Shown: in pieces, positions 34,441 to 43,431 of the stretch
Layout of the letters: every line of letters begins with the position of its first letter
Position numbering within the stretch: the first letter of the stretch is position 1
Source of the DNA: Streptomyces sp. NRRL S-455
GTDB taxonomy: Bacteria > Actinomycetota > Actinomycetes > Streptomycetales > Streptomycetaceae
Assembly (NCBI RefSeq): GCF_000717875.1
Contig: NZ_JOCT01000002.1
Location: 124,001-188,000, forward strand
Direction: 5' to 3'
Length of the DNA stretch: 64,000 nt
The notes under the pieces: generated by a model
Told to the model about the DNA's origin: nothing
Database searches by the model: none
The model's input: the letters and a program-made list of their open reading frames with translations, nothing else
Translations under genes and position numbers: made by a program

Positions 34441-36827
34441 GCGCTGCTCCCCGCCTCGTCGGTCTCCGTGCCGGTGTCACTCGTGCGGCGGGCGACGAGG
34501 GTGACGCGCGCCGCGCCGGTCTTGAACAGCGGCTGTTTGGAGACCGGGTCCCAGTCGGTGACGGTGGTCTCGTTGGCGGCGCGGCCCGGGCCGTCGTCGG
34601 GCGGACGGTGGCCGGCCGGGGTGTCCCAGTAGCCGTAGTGGAAGGGCAGGAACACCATGCCGTCGCGGATGGCGGTGGTGCGCAGCTTGGCCCGCACCGC
34701 TCCGCGTGGGGTCGTGACCTGCACCAGGTCGCCGTCGGTGAGCCCCTGGGCCGAGGCCTCCGCGGGCGACATCTCCGCCCAGACGTCCGGCGCGGCGGCG
34801 TTCAGTTCGGGCGCGCGAGCGGTCTTCGTCCGGGTGTGGAAGTGGTACACCGTACGGCCGGTGATCAGCTGGAGCGGACAGTCGTCGGAGGCGTCCTCGT
34901 GCGGCGGCAGGTACTCCGCCGCCTTGAGGACCGCCTTGCCGTCCGGGTTGAGCGACCGGTACTCGACGGGCTCCACGCTCGCCCCGGTGACCAGGTCCCT
35001 GCCGTAGCTCTCGCAGACATCGGGGTGGGCGAAGGTGATGCCGTCGGTGTAGAGGCGCGCGGTGCCGTCGGGCGCCTGTCCGGTGCAGGGCCACTGGATG
35101 CCGCTGCCGCCGCGCAGCCGGTCGTAGCCGAGGCCCGTGTAGTCGCAGGGGCGGCCGGCGCTGCACCGCTGCCACGCCGCGAACGCCGACTCCGGGTCGT
35201 GCCAGGTGATCAGCGGCCCGCCGTCCTTGTCGCGGAAGTCCATACGGGCCGCGAAGTCGAGGAAGATGTCGAGATCGGGGCGGGCCTCGCCGGGCGGTTC
35301 GACCGCCTTCTCGGACAGGTGCACGGTGCGGTCGGCGTTGGTGAGGGTGCCGGTCTTCTCGCCCCAGGTGGCCGCGGGCAGCACCACGTCGGCGAGCTGC
35401 GCGGTCTCGGTGAGGAACAGGTCCTGCGCGACCACGAACAGCCGTTCCTGCGCCAGGATCGACCGGATGCGGGACAGCTCGGGCAGGGACACGGCCGGGT
35501 TGGTGCCGGTGATCCACAGCATGCCGATCGAGCCCTGCTCGGCGTACCGGAAGATCTGCATGGCGTGCGTGGGAGGCGCGTAGTGCGGGATCTTCTCCGG
35601 GCGTACGTTCCACACGGCGGCCAAGTCGGCCACGTGCTGGTCGTTCTGCCAGTTGCGGAACCCCGGAAGGTCGCCGTCGGCGCCGCACTCGCGGGTGTTC
35701 TGGGCGCTGGGCTGCCCGTTCATCTGCAGCAGTCCGCAGCCGGGGCGGCCCAGCATGCCACGGAGCAGGTGCAGGTTGTTGACCTGCACGGCGGCCGCTG
35801 TGGCCTGGTGGGACTGGTAGACGCCCTGCAGGACCGTGGACAGCAGCCGCTCCCCCGTGCCGAGGATCTCCGCGGCCCGCTCGATCTGCGCCTGCGGCAC
35901 GTCGCAGATCCCGGCCGCCCACTTGGGCGTGCACCCCTCGACCAGGGCCGCGAGTTCCTCGAAGCCGGTGGTGTGCGCGTCGATGTAGGCCCGGTCGACG
36001 CGGCCGGTGCGGATGATCTCGTGCAGCAGTGCGTTGAGCAGCGCGACGTTGGTCCCGGCACGGGGAGCCAGATGGACGTCGGCCCGCCGGGCGACCTGGG
36101 TGAACCGGGGGTCCACGCAGACCAGCCGGGGCCGGTCGCCGCCCTCCAGACGGTCCAGGAGCCGCATCCACAGCACGGTCTGCGTCTCCGCCATGTTGTG
36201 CCCGAACAGGGCGACGGTGTCGGCGTGGTCGATGTCCTCGTAGCTGCCGGGCTGCCCGTCGCAGCCGAAGGTCTGCTTCAGTGCCTCGGCGGCCGTCGCC
36301 GTGCACAGGCGGGTGTTGCCGTCCAGGTGGTTGGTGCCGATGCCTGCGCGGGCGAGGACGGCCAGGGTGTAGTACTCCTCGAGAAACAGCTGCCCGGTGG
36401 TGTAGAAGCCGATCGAGCCCGGGCCCTTGTCGTCCAGCAGTTCCCTGGTCCGGGCCGTGATCCGGTCCATGGCGGTGTCCCAGTCGCACTCCACCAGCCT
36501 GCCGTTCTGGCGGACCAGAGGCCTCGTGAGCCGGTCCGCGGCGGCGTTCGCCTGCCAGCCGTAGAGGTCCTTGGGGCCGAGACGGCCGCGGTTGACCCGG
36601 TCGACGGCCCGGCCGCGCACTCCTACGATGCGGCCCTCGCGCACGGCGATGTCCATGGCGTCGCCGTTGGAGTGCAGCAGCGAGGCGGACTGCACCCACC
36701 GCTCCACGTCACGTTCGGCGATCCCGGCCCGCAGGTGGGTGTCCGTCCGGACCGGCCAGGGCGTGCCGGGGTCGTACGGGGTGCGCGCGCCCCAGGGATC
36801 CGCGATGCGGTCGGCCGAGGTGCCCAC
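34437..36827 (-). CDS. molybdopterin (bis-MGD) oxidoreductase lacking the N-terminal Fe-S cysteines
   Basis: A 796-residue enzyme of the DMSO-reductase superfamily, closest in pattern to assimilatory nitrate reductases and formate dehydrogenases. The molybdenum ligand is probably Cys175 (NTRLCTATAAEALKQTFG), aligning with the NapA ligand; FGHNMAETQTVLWMRL and WITGTNPAVSLPE bind the pterins, and the C-terminal domain has GRTVYHFHTRTKT and FLPFHYGYWD. The [4Fe-4S] motif C-x2-C-x3-C is replaced by Ser49-x2-His52-x3-Asp56, and the fourth Cys by Gly in GRLGPKD. Electron transfer must therefore differ. GTG at 36827 has a perfect GGGAGGTGG site. The substrate is unknown. It is coupled to the downstream helical protein. 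Confidence 0.88.
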   Translation of the reverse strand: MGTSADRIADPWGARTPYDPGTPWPVRTDTHLRAGIAERDVERWVQSASLLHSNGDAMDIAVREGRIVGVRGRAVDRVNRGRLGPKDLYGWQANAAADRLTRPLVRQNGRLVECDWDTAMDRITARTRELLDDKGPGSIGFYTTGQLFLEEYYTLAVLARAGIGTNHLDGNTRLCTATAAEALKQTFGCDGQPGSYEDIDHADTVALFGHNMAETQTVLWMRLLDRLEGGDRPRLVCVDPRFTQVARRADVHLAPRAGTNVALLNALLHEIIRTGRVDRAYIDAHTTGFEELAALVEGCTPKWAAGICDVPQAQIERAAEILGTGERLLSTVLQGVYQSHQATAAAVQVNNLHLLRGMLGRPGCGLLQMNGQPSAQNTRECGADGDLPGFRNWQNDQHVADLAAVWNVRPEKIPHYAPPTHAMQIFRYAEQGSIGMLWITGTNPAVSLPELSRIRSILAQERLFVVAQDLFLTETAQLADVVLPAATWGEKTGTLTNADRTVHLSEKAVEPPGEARPDLDIFLDFAARMDFRDKDGGPLITWHDPESAFAAWQRCSAGRPCDYTGLGYDRLRGGSGIQWPCTGQAPDGTARLYTDGITFAHPDVCESYGRDLVTGASVEPVEYRSLNPDGKAVLKAAEYLPPHEDASDDCPLQLITGRTVYHFHTRTKTARAPELNAAAPDVWAEMSPAEASAQGLTDGDLVQVTTPRGAVRAKLRTTAIRDGMVFLPFHYGYWDTPAGHRPPDDGPGRAANETTVTDWDPVSKQPLFKTGAARVTLVARRTSDTGTETDEAGSSA

Positions 36828-37064
36828 GATCCCACCTCCCACAAGAGAACGTCCCCTCGCGAGTACCCCACCCTGACCATCGGACTCCGGTTACACAGAG
36901 TGCACGGGTGTGCTGTCAGGAATACGCGGCGTCGCGGCAGACCATCATCCTGTCGTTTCGATCGTGGGCACTTTCGCAGTGGGCTGGCAGCGGCCAACTC
37001 CCGCTCCCTAGGATGTACTTCCCGTCCGGCCAGTCCTTTGGCGCGGCGCCACGCAGGGGGAGCG

Positions 37065-37892
37065 ATGCATTCCGAGAAGCGGCTGTCCACCGAGATCGAC
37101 GCGAACGTGCCGACGGCAGCGCGCATGTACGACCACTACCTGGGCGGCAAGGACAACTACGCGGCGGACCGTGCCGCGTGCGCGGAACTCGACAAGGTCG
37201 TGCCCAGCACGCGCCGCCTGGCCCTCAACAACCGGCGCTTCCTGCAGCGGGTCGTGCGGACCCTGTCCGAGGAGTACGGCATCCGGCAGTACCTCGACCA
37301 CGGATCCGGTCTGCCCACGCAGGACAACGTGCACCAGGTCGCCCAGCGCATCGATCCCAAGACCCATGTGGTGTACGTCGACAACGACCCGATGGTGCTG
37401 GTCCACGGCCGGGCACTGCTGGAGCAGGACGAGCGCACGGCCGTCATCCACGCGGACATGCGCGAGACGGACCTGATCTTCGACCACCCCGACACCAAGC
37501 GGCTGATCGACTTCTCCCAGCCGGTGTGCGTGCTGTTCAACTCGGTGTTCCACTGCATCCCCGACAGCGACACGGACGGGCCCCTCGCGGTGGCCCGGCG
37601 CGTACGGGAACGGCTCGCGCCCGGCAGTTTCATGGTGATGTGCCAGCTGGTCAGCGAGGACGCCGAGGTCCGGGAATTCGTCACGAACTTCATGGACCAG
37701 GCGACGCAGGGTCACTGGGGCCGGGTGCGGGAGCCGAAGGACGTCGCCGCGTACTTCGAGGACCTGGAGATTCTCGAGCCGGGCTTGGTGGAGGTGTCGA
37801 CCTGGCGCCCCGACACAGAGGTGGCGCCCCGTCAGCTCACCCACGAGTGGATCGAGTTCGGCGGCGTGGGGCGGCTCCCCCTGGAGAAGTGA
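37065..37892 (+). CDS. SAM-dependent methyltransferase (actinobacterial Methyltransf_19 family)
   Basis: A 275-residue protein of the actinobacterial S-adenosylmethionine methyltransferase family formerly called DUF574. PTAARMYDHYLGGKDNYAADR is the diagnostic N-terminus, QYLDHGSGLPTQDNVHQVAQ is the SAM-binding glycine motif, VVYVDNDPMVLVHG the acidic loop, and HEWIEFGGVGR the usual end. Physiological substrates are unknown; genomes carry many copies, often next to XRE/DUF397 genes, as here. GGGGGAG precedes the ATG at 37065. The 237 bp upstream, to the divergent molybdoenzyme, have no gene that I can support. Confidence 0.92.
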   Translation: MHSEKRLSTEIDANVPTAARMYDHYLGGKDNYAADRAACAELDKVVPSTRRLALNNRRFLQRVVRTLSEEYGIRQYLDHGSGLPTQDNVHQVAQRIDPKTHVVYVDNDPMVLVHGRALLEQDERTAVIHADMRETDLIFDHPDTKRLIDFSQPVCVLFNSVFHCIPDSDTDGPLAVARRVRERLAPGSFMVMCQLVSEDAEVREFVTNFMDQATQGHWGRVREPKDVAAYFEDLEILEPGLVEVSTWRPDTEVAPRQLTHEWIEFGGVGRLPLEK

Positions 37893-37897
37893 CCGAG

Positions 37898-37936
37898 GTG
37901 CCTCTCGCGGGACGCCGGACGTCCCCCGAGAGGCAC
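37898..37936. terminator. bidirectional terminator between methyltransferase and XRE genes
   Basis: A 17-bp stem (37898-37914 with 37920-37936) with one C-C mismatch and a five-base loop, placed five bases after the methyltransferase stop and seven before the XRE stop. Confidence 0.87.
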
Positions 37937-37943
37937 TCGCCCG

Positions 37944-38858
37944 TCACGGGTAGCGCTGCTCCATCGTCGTCCTCAGCAGCTCCATCGAGTCACGCGGCTT
38001 GAGCGCCTCGTCGGCGAGCCGGTCCAGCGCGATCCGGTACTCCTCCGTCTCGTCGCGGTCCTCCAGGAAGTTCGCGCTCCTGATGTGCTCCAGGTAGACC
38101 ACGTCGGGAAGGTCGAGGCCGCCGAAGCGCAGATACGTGACCGGAATGGCCGGCGCGGAGGCGTTCGTGACGCTCAACGGCACGATCTGCAGGGTCACGT
38201 TGGGGCGCTCGGCCATCTCGACGAGGTGCGCGAGCTGTTCCCGCATCACCTCGGGGCTGCCCAGGACGCGCAGCAGCACGGACTCGTCGATGATCGCCCA
38301 CAGCTGCGGCGCCTCCGGTCGCGACAGCAACCGCGCCCGCTGTCTGCGGAGTTCGACACGCCGCTCCACCTCACCGGCCGGTGCGTTGGGCAGGCCGCGC
38401 TCCACCACCGCCCTGGTGTAGGCGGGTGTCTGCAACAGGCCGGGCACATACTGGATTTCGAAGGTTCGGATGGTGGCGGCGGCCTCCTGCAGTCCGACCA
38501 GCCGGTCGAACCACTCGGGCATCAGCCGCTTGTCGTAGCGCTGCCACCAGCCCGGCTCGCCGGCACGCTGCAGCAGCTTGAGCAGCACGGAGGCTTCGTA
38601 GTCGTCGGTGCGGTACAGCCGCAGCAACGCCCGGACGTCGTTCTCCGTCGGTGGGCGGCGGCCCTTGCCCGCCTCGATGCGGGACAGTTTCGCGGCGCTG
38701 AATCCGACAGCGCGCGCCGCCTGGTCCTGGGCGAGACCGGCGTCCTCACGGAAGCCTGCGAGCTGCACACCGACCAGCATCTTCAGCAGAGTCGGCGCCG
38801 GCTCGGGTCTGTCCAGATAGGGTTCCAGACGGGAGATACGATGCGACGCGGCGGACAT
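37944..38858 (-). CDS. XRE-type regulator with DUF5753 domain (whiJ-like)
   Basis: A 304-residue regulator with an N-terminal Cro/CI-type helix-turn-helix at about residues 25-90 (VGVQLAGFREDAGLAQDQAARAV, then GFSAAKLSRIEAGKGRRPP) and the DUF5753 domain from about 105 (WFDRLVGLQEAAATIRTFE, YVPGLLQTPAYTRAVVE, and a C-terminal VVYLEH). This architecture defines the WhiJ/AbaA-orfA family of Streptomyces developmental and antibiotic regulators, which act with a small DUF397 protein encoded next to them, here starting upstream on the same strand. ATG at 38858 has a GGGAG site; longer frames upstream run through the DUF397 spacer. Confidence 0.93.
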   Translation of the reverse strand: MSAASHRISRLEPYLDRPEPAPTLLKMLVGVQLAGFREDAGLAQDQAARAVGFSAAKLSRIEAGKGRRPPTENDVRALLRLYRTDDYEASVLLKLLQRAGEPGWWQRYDKRLMPEWFDRLVGLQEAAATIRTFEIQYVPGLLQTPAYTRAVVERGLPNAPAGEVERRVELRRQRARLLSRPEAPQLWAIIDESVLLRVLGSPEVMREQLAHLVEMAERPNVTLQIVPLSVTNASAPAIPVTYLRFGGLDLPDVVYLEHIRSANFLEDRDETEEYRIALDRLADEALKPRDSMELLRTTMEQRYP

Positions 38859-39013
38859 CCTGACTCCCAGCAGACCGACACAAGGGCGACTTACACTATC
38901 CCACTCTGCCTGACTTCCCCGCATCCGCCGCGCAACAGCCGTGCGAAAATGGTTAGTTGGGCTCCACTTCTCCGCCGGAGCCTCACCACGGGGGCCGCGC
39001 CGCGCACCTCCCG

Positions 39014-39244
39014 TCACACCAGGTGGTCGAACTCGCCGTCCTTCGCCCCGGCCAGGAACGCCGCCACCTCCGCCGCCGTGTAGACGAGCGCGGGCCCGTC
39101 GGGGTCGCGGGAGTTGCGCATCGCGATCCCCCCGTCGACGAGAGTGGCGACTTCGACGCAGTTGCCTTCGGCGTTGCTGTGCCGGCTCTTGATCCAGCTG
39201 GCGTCCAACGAGCTTGCCCGCACTCCGTTCCGCACTGGTGGCAC
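39014..39244 (-). CDS. DUF397 domain protein, partner of the XRE regulator
   Basis: A 76-residue protein made of one DUF397 domain: SSLDASWIKSRHSNAEGNCVEVA, then IAMRNSRDPDGPALVYTAAEVAAFLAGAKDGEFD. Small DUF397 proteins bind and modulate the neighbouring WhiJ-type HTH protein, in some cases as an antitoxin-like antagonist. GTG at 39244 has a perfect AAGGAG site. It lies 155 bp upstream of the XRE gene on the same strand and diverges from an ATPase gene, completing the classical trio. The AT-richer stretch at 39285-39360 between it and the ATPase gene is the likely shared promoter region. Confidence 0.93.
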   Translation of the reverse strand: MPPVRNGVRASSLDASWIKSRHSNAEGNCVEVATLVDGGIAMRNSRDPDGPALVYTAAEVAAFLAGAKDGEFDHLV

Positions 39245-39410
39245 CGCAGTCTCCTTAGCTGTTCGCTTTCCCCGGCTCGGGTACCCGCAACGGCTTGATT
39301 TTCACGCAATTTCTCGTGCAATTGCACGCGATGGCTGTCAGCGTGGATAATAGCTGCGGCGTCAACCCCCGGTTCGGCGCTGGTTCCTGACGTCGCATCG
39401 GGGAGATGCC

Positions 39411-39989
39411 GTGACATCAGCCGCGCAGCACGTGCTCCGGCCGCCGAGTGAGGTCGCAGCGCACGCGGTCGCCCCCGGCTCGAGCAGGGAACGCGCCTCC
39501 GGGCCGCCCGTCCTGCCACCGTACGGGCCCCCGCCTTCGACACCGGAGACGCTGCCGCAGTTCTCGGGTGCCCTGTCCGCATCGGCCGTCCTGCGTGTCG
39601 AATGCAGCCGGGAGGGCTTCACGCGAGTCCGGTCCTTCACCCGCGACACGCTGCACGACTGGTCACTCGACCACCGCTGCGACGACACCACCCTCGTCGT
39701 CACCGAGCTCACCGCCAACGCCGCGACGCACGCGGCGCCGGGGTCGGCAGATGCGCCGGGTGCGCCGGAGATCCGGCTGGGATTCCTCCTGGACCCCACC
39801 CATGTACTGGTCACCGTCTCCGACCCCGACGACCACCCGCCCGTGTACGCACCCGCGGGCTCCGGCCTGCAGGAGCACGGCCGGGGCCTGTGCATCGTCG
39901 ACGCGCTCTCCGATGAGTGGGGCTGGGTCCCCCTCTCCCCGGTGGGCAAGACGGTCTGGGCCAGGTTGTCGACCTGTCCACCCATCTGA
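39411..39989 (+). CDS. RsbW-like ATP-binding regulatory protein of the whiJ-type trio
   Basis: A 192-residue protein with a disordered Pro-rich lead (about 1-55) and an HATPase_c_2 domain (about 60-190). The N-box LVVTELTANAATHA retains the Mg-ATP asparagine; the G-boxes are VTVSDPDDHPP and EHGRGLCIVDALSDEWG. This class resembles anti-sigma kinases but in whiJ-type clusters its target is unknown. GTG at 39411 has a GGGGAGA site. It is divergent from DUF397 and xre and is followed after 28 bp by a HEAT-like gene on the same strand. Confidence 0.9.
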   Translation: MTSAAQHVLRPPSEVAAHAVAPGSSRERASGPPVLPPYGPPPSTPETLPQFSGALSASAVLRVECSREGFTRVRSFTRDTLHDWSLDHRCDDTTLVVTELTANAATHAAPGSADAPGAPEIRLGFLLDPTHVLVTVSDPDDHPPVYAPAGSGLQEHGRGLCIVDALSDEWGWVPLSPVGKTVWARLSTCPPI

Positions 39990-40017
39990 CACGACTGTCG
40001 CGGAAAGGCCCCTCGCC

Positions 40018-40563
40018 ATGCGCAGCGCTTCGACGGAAAATCCGGGCAGCGAGCGCCCACAGCGCCCCGACGCCCCGACCGGGGTGGCAGGGAACACGCC
40101 GCTCACAGCCCTGGACCGGGTGCCCTGGGGTGACATCCAGGACTCCACCGGTTCGGCGGCGGCCATCCCCCTGCTGCTCAACGGCATCGCCTGGGGTGAC
40201 GCCGAAACCGCCCGGTCCGCCCTCGACGACTTGCGGAAGCGGATCTGCCAGTTCGGTTTCGTCGTGGAACAGGCGACGGCCGCCACGGTCCCCTTCCTCT
40301 GGGAGCTGGCGAAGCTGCCGCAGGTGACCTGCCGGGCCCAGATCATCCAGCTGCTCAAGTGCATCGCCGACGCCCGGCAGTGGGAGAGCACGGCCGCCGC
40401 CTATCCGAAGCTGCTCAACCACCGGGAGAACCCGGTGGTGTGGGAGCGTGCGGCTCGCCAGGCGGTGCGGGCGCGGCGCGGCGAACTCGGGAGACTGATG
40501 TCGGACGAGGACACGGAGATCGCCCGGGCCACGACCGAGCTCGCCCGCTCCCTGGGTGCCTGA
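40018..40563 (+). CDS. HEAT-like helical repeat hypothetical protein
   Basis: A 181-residue soluble protein. After about 30 disordered residues comes LTALDRVPWGDIQDSTGSAAAIPLLLNGIAWGD and a series of paired helices (RKRICQFGFVVEQATAATVPFLWELAKLP, RAQIIQLLKCIADA, NPVVWERAARQAVRAR), as in HEAT/ARM-type repeat proteins found next to Streptomyces regulatory genes. No enzymatic motif is visible. A GGAAAGG ribosome site precedes the ATG, and the 28-bp spacing from the ATPase gene suggests co-transcription, extending the whiJ-type trio to four genes. Confidence 0.78.
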   Translation: MRSASTENPGSERPQRPDAPTGVAGNTPLTALDRVPWGDIQDSTGSAAAIPLLLNGIAWGDAETARSALDDLRKRICQFGFVVEQATAATVPFLWELAKLPQVTCRAQIIQLLKCIADARQWESTAAAYPKLLNHRENPVVWERAARQAVRARRGELGRLMSDEDTEIARATTELARSLGA

Positions 40564-40643
40564 CGTGATGAAACGGTGAGAACCCCCTGCCACCACGGGT
40601 GACGCCCCTCGCCTCCCGGGGCCGAGCAGTGTAGACATGGCAC

Positions 40644-43391
40644 ATGGTCCGACTCTTGGGTCGATCCGGGACTCGATCGCCCCTGCGGCCCGGCGCTTCG
40701 CCGTCCGCACGGCGGCAACAGGAGGCGGGCTCGTCGCGGTGGCATCCGGTGACGGGGCTGCGTTCGGTGCTGGGCGGTCGCAGTGTCGCCGGACAGGTGT
40801 TCCTGCTCGTCGTCGTGATCGTGCTGCTGCTGGTGGTGGCGGCCGTGGTGGCACTGGTACTCCAGGTACGGCACGACACCACCCAAGAGGCCCGCAACCG
40901 CTCGCTCGCCGTGGCGGAGACCTTCGCCAACGCACCGGGCACGATCGAGGCGCTGGAGAGCCCCGACCCCACCGCGGTCCTCCAGCCCCGTGCCGAGGCC
41001 GCCCGTGAGCAGTCGAAGGTCGACTTCATCGTCGTCATGAACACCGACGGGATCCGCTACACCCACCCCAAACCGGACCGCATCGGAAAGAAGTTCGTCG
41101 GGACGCTCGCGCCGGCGCTGGCCGGGAGGACGGTGACCGAGGAGATCGAAGGCACCATCGGCCGCCTCGTACAGGCCGTGGTGCCGGTGAAGGCGCCGGA
41201 CGGTCAGGTCGTCGGCCTGGTGTCGGCGGGGATCACGACGAAGAGCGTCGGCGGCACCGCCGACCGTCAACTGCCGCTCGTGCTGTCCGCCGCCGCGGTG
41301 GCACTCGCCCTGGCGACGGCGGGCGCCGCGCTGGTGAGCAGACGGCTGCTGCGCCAGACCCACGGGCTCGGGCCGCACGAGATGACCCGGATGTACGAAC
41401 ATCACGACGCGGTGCTGCACGCCGTACGCGAGGGTGTGCTCATCGTCGACGACGGGGGCACCCTGGTGCTCGCCAACGACGAGGCGCACCGCCTGCTCGG
41501 GCTGCCGGCCGACGCCGAGGGCCGGCACGTTCTCAGCCTGGGCCTGGACCCGGGCACCGCCGACCTGCTGGCCTCCGGGCGCGTCGCGACGGACGAGGTG
41601 CATCTCGTGGGGGACCGGCTGCTGGCCGTCAACCAGCGCACCACGGACCGCGCCGGGGTACCACCCGGCAGTGTCGCCACCCTGCGCGACTCCACGGAGC
41701 TGCGCGCGTTGTCCGGCCGGGCCGAGACCGCGCGGGAACGGCTCAACATGCTGTACGACGCCGGTGTGGGCATCGGGACGAGCCTGGACGTGACCCGTAC
41801 GGCCGAGGAGCTGACCGAGCTGGCCGTGCCCCGGTTCGCCGACTACGCCACCGTGGACCTGTTCGACGCGGTGCTGGGCGGAGGGCAGCCGGACGCCGCG
41901 GCGGCGCTGAGCCGCACGGCGCTGAGCGGTATCCGCAAGGACGCCCCGCTCTACCCCGTCGGCGAGCGCATCCGGTTCGTCGCGTCATCGCCGCAGGGCC
42001 GAAGCCTCGACACCGGCCGGCCCCTGCTGGAACCCCGGCTCGACGAGGCCGCCGGCTGGCAGGCACAGGACCTCGAGCGCTCCGCGCAGATCGTGCAGTA
42101 CGGCATCCACTCCCTGATCACGGTGCCGCTGCGGGCCGGCGCCCTGGTGCTGGGGGTGGTCAGCTTCTGGCGCTCTGAGAAGCCGGAGCCCTTCGACAGG
42201 GACGAGCTGGCCCTGGCTGAGGAGCTGGTCGCGCGGGCCGCCGTCTCCATCGACAACGCGCGCCGCTACACCCGCGAGCACAGCATGGCGGTGACGCTCC
42301 AGCGCAGTCTGCTTCCCCGCAACCTGCCCGAGCAGGGGGCGCTGGAGATCGCCTACCGCTATCTGCCCGCGCAGGCCGGGGTGGGCGGCGACTGGTTCGA
42401 CGTGCTCCCGCTGTCGGGGGCGCGGGTCGCGCTCGTGGTCGGGGACGTCGTCGGCCACGGTCTGCACGCCGCGGCGACCATGGGGCGGCTGCGCACCGCC
42501 GTGCACAACTTCTCCTCGCTGGACCTCCCGCCCGACGAGCTGGTCAGTCTGCTCGACGAGCTGGTCGGACGCATCGACCAGGACGAGACGGAGGTGGAGG
42601 GCAGCGCCCCGGTCACCGGGGCGACCTGCCTGTACGCCGTCTACGACCCGGTCTCCCGGCGCTGCACCGTCGCACGGGCCGGGCATCCCCCACCCGCCCT
42701 GATCCATCCGGACGGCAGCGTCGAGTTCCCGGACGTGCCCGCCGGTCCGCCGCTCGGGCTCGGCGGCCTGCCGTTCGAGACGGCCGAGCTGGAACTGCCG
42801 GAGGGCAGCCGGCTCGTCCTCTACACCGACGGGCTGGTCGAGGACCGTGAGCGGGACATCGACGTCGGGCTGGAGATGTTGCGGGAAGCCCTCGGTCAGG
42901 CGGGCGAGTCTCCCGAGGACACCTGCCGGGTCGTGCTCGACTCCCGGCTCACGGCCCGCTCCAGCGACGACATCGCCCTGATCGTCGCGCGTACCCGGGC
43001 GCTCGCCGTCGATCAGGTCGCCGAGTGGCCGGTACCGGCCGACCCGGCGGCCGTGGGCGAGGTGCGGGCGGCGGTCACCCGGCAGCTGGCCGAGTGGGGA
43101 CTGGACGAGCTGACGTTCACCACCGAGCTCATTCTGAGCGAGCTGGTCACGAACGCGCTCCGGTACGGCGGCGGTCCCATCCATGTGCGGGTGCTGCGCG
43201 ACCGCAACCTGATCTGCGAGGTGTTCGACAGCAGCAGCACCTCACCGCACCTGCGGTACGCGACGATGACGGACGAGGGCGGCCGTGGGCTGTTCCTCGT
43301 CGCACAGCTCGCCGAGCGGTGGGGGACGCGCTACCTGCCGGCGGGGAAGGTCATCTGGGCGGAGCAGCCGCTCCCGTCCCACCGCTCATAA
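40644..43391 (+). CDS. membrane SpoIIE phosphatase/ATPase sensor with CitA-like Cache domain, PAS and GAF
   Basis: A 915-residue receptor. Order: transmembrane helix about 50-73; extracytoplasmic sCache domain about 75-205, with DFIVVMNTDGIRYTHPKP as in CitA/DcuS citrate and C4-dicarboxylate sensors; second helix about 212-235; PAS about 255-360; GAF about 375-555; SpoIIE phosphatase about 570-790 (GGDWFDVLP, GDVVGHG, TDGLVED, SSDDIALIV); RsbW-like ATPase about 800-912 (ILSELVTNALRYG, EGGRGLFLVAQLAERWG). It should link an external ligand, perhaps a carboxylate, to dephosphorylation of anti-anti-sigma factors. The start is uncertain: ATG at 40644 lacks a ribosome site and the first 35 residues are Arg/Ser-rich; GTG at 40749 is an alternative. 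Confidence 0.9.
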   Translation: MVRLLGRSGTRSPLRPGASPSARRQQEAGSSRWHPVTGLRSVLGGRSVAGQVFLLVVVIVLLLVVAAVVALVLQVRHDTTQEARNRSLAVAETFANAPGTIEALESPDPTAVLQPRAEAAREQSKVDFIVVMNTDGIRYTHPKPDRIGKKFVGTLAPALAGRTVTEEIEGTIGRLVQAVVPVKAPDGQVVGLVSAGITTKSVGGTADRQLPLVLSAAAVALALATAGAALVSRRLLRQTHGLGPHEMTRMYEHHDAVLHAVREGVLIVDDGGTLVLANDEAHRLLGLPADAEGRHVLSLGLDPGTADLLASGRVATDEVHLVGDRLLAVNQRTTDRAGVPPGSVATLRDSTELRALSGRAETARERLNMLYDAGVGIGTSLDVTRTAEELTELAVPRFADYATVDLFDAVLGGGQPDAAAALSRTALSGIRKDAPLYPVGERIRFVASSPQGRSLDTGRPLLEPRLDEAAGWQAQDLERSAQIVQYGIHSLITVPLRAGALVLGVVSFWRSEKPEPFDRDELALAEELVARAAVSIDNARRYTREHSMAVTLQRSLLPRNLPEQGALEIAYRYLPAQAGVGGDWFDVLPLSGARVALVVGDVVGHGLHAAATMGRLRTAVHNFSSLDLPPDELVSLLDELVGRIDQDETEVEGSAPVTGATCLYAVYDPVSRRCTVARAGHPPPALIHPDGSVEFPDVPAGPPLGLGGLPFETAELELPEGSRLVLYTDGLVEDRERDIDVGLEMLREALGQAGESPEDTCRVVLDSRLTARSSDDIALIVARTRALAVDQVAEWPVPADPAAVGEVRAAVTRQLAEWGLDELTFTTELILSELVTNALRYGGGPIHVRVLRDRNLICEVFDSSSTSPHLRYATMTDEGGRGLFLVAQLAERWGTRYLPAGKVIWAEQPLPSHRS

Positions 43392-43411
43392 AGTCGCCTT
43401 ATGAGCTCATA
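43384..43411. promoter_or_regulatory. overlapping inverted repeats after the SpoIIE sensor gene
   Basis: GCTCATAA (43384-43391) and TTATGAGC (43399-43406) form an 8-bp dyad that includes the stop codon, and the second arm overlaps the 12-bp palindrome TATGAGCTCATA (43400-43411). It may end transcription of the sensor or act as an operator for the flavoprotein gene that follows. Confidence 0.5.
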
Positions 43412-43431
43412 GACCGGACCCGCATACCGAC

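Noticed and set aside
34608..37064. Long plus-strand frame antisense to the molybdoenzyme and in frame with the methyltransferase
   Set aside because: Only the part from 37065 has family sequence and a ribosome site; the remainder is antisense shadow.
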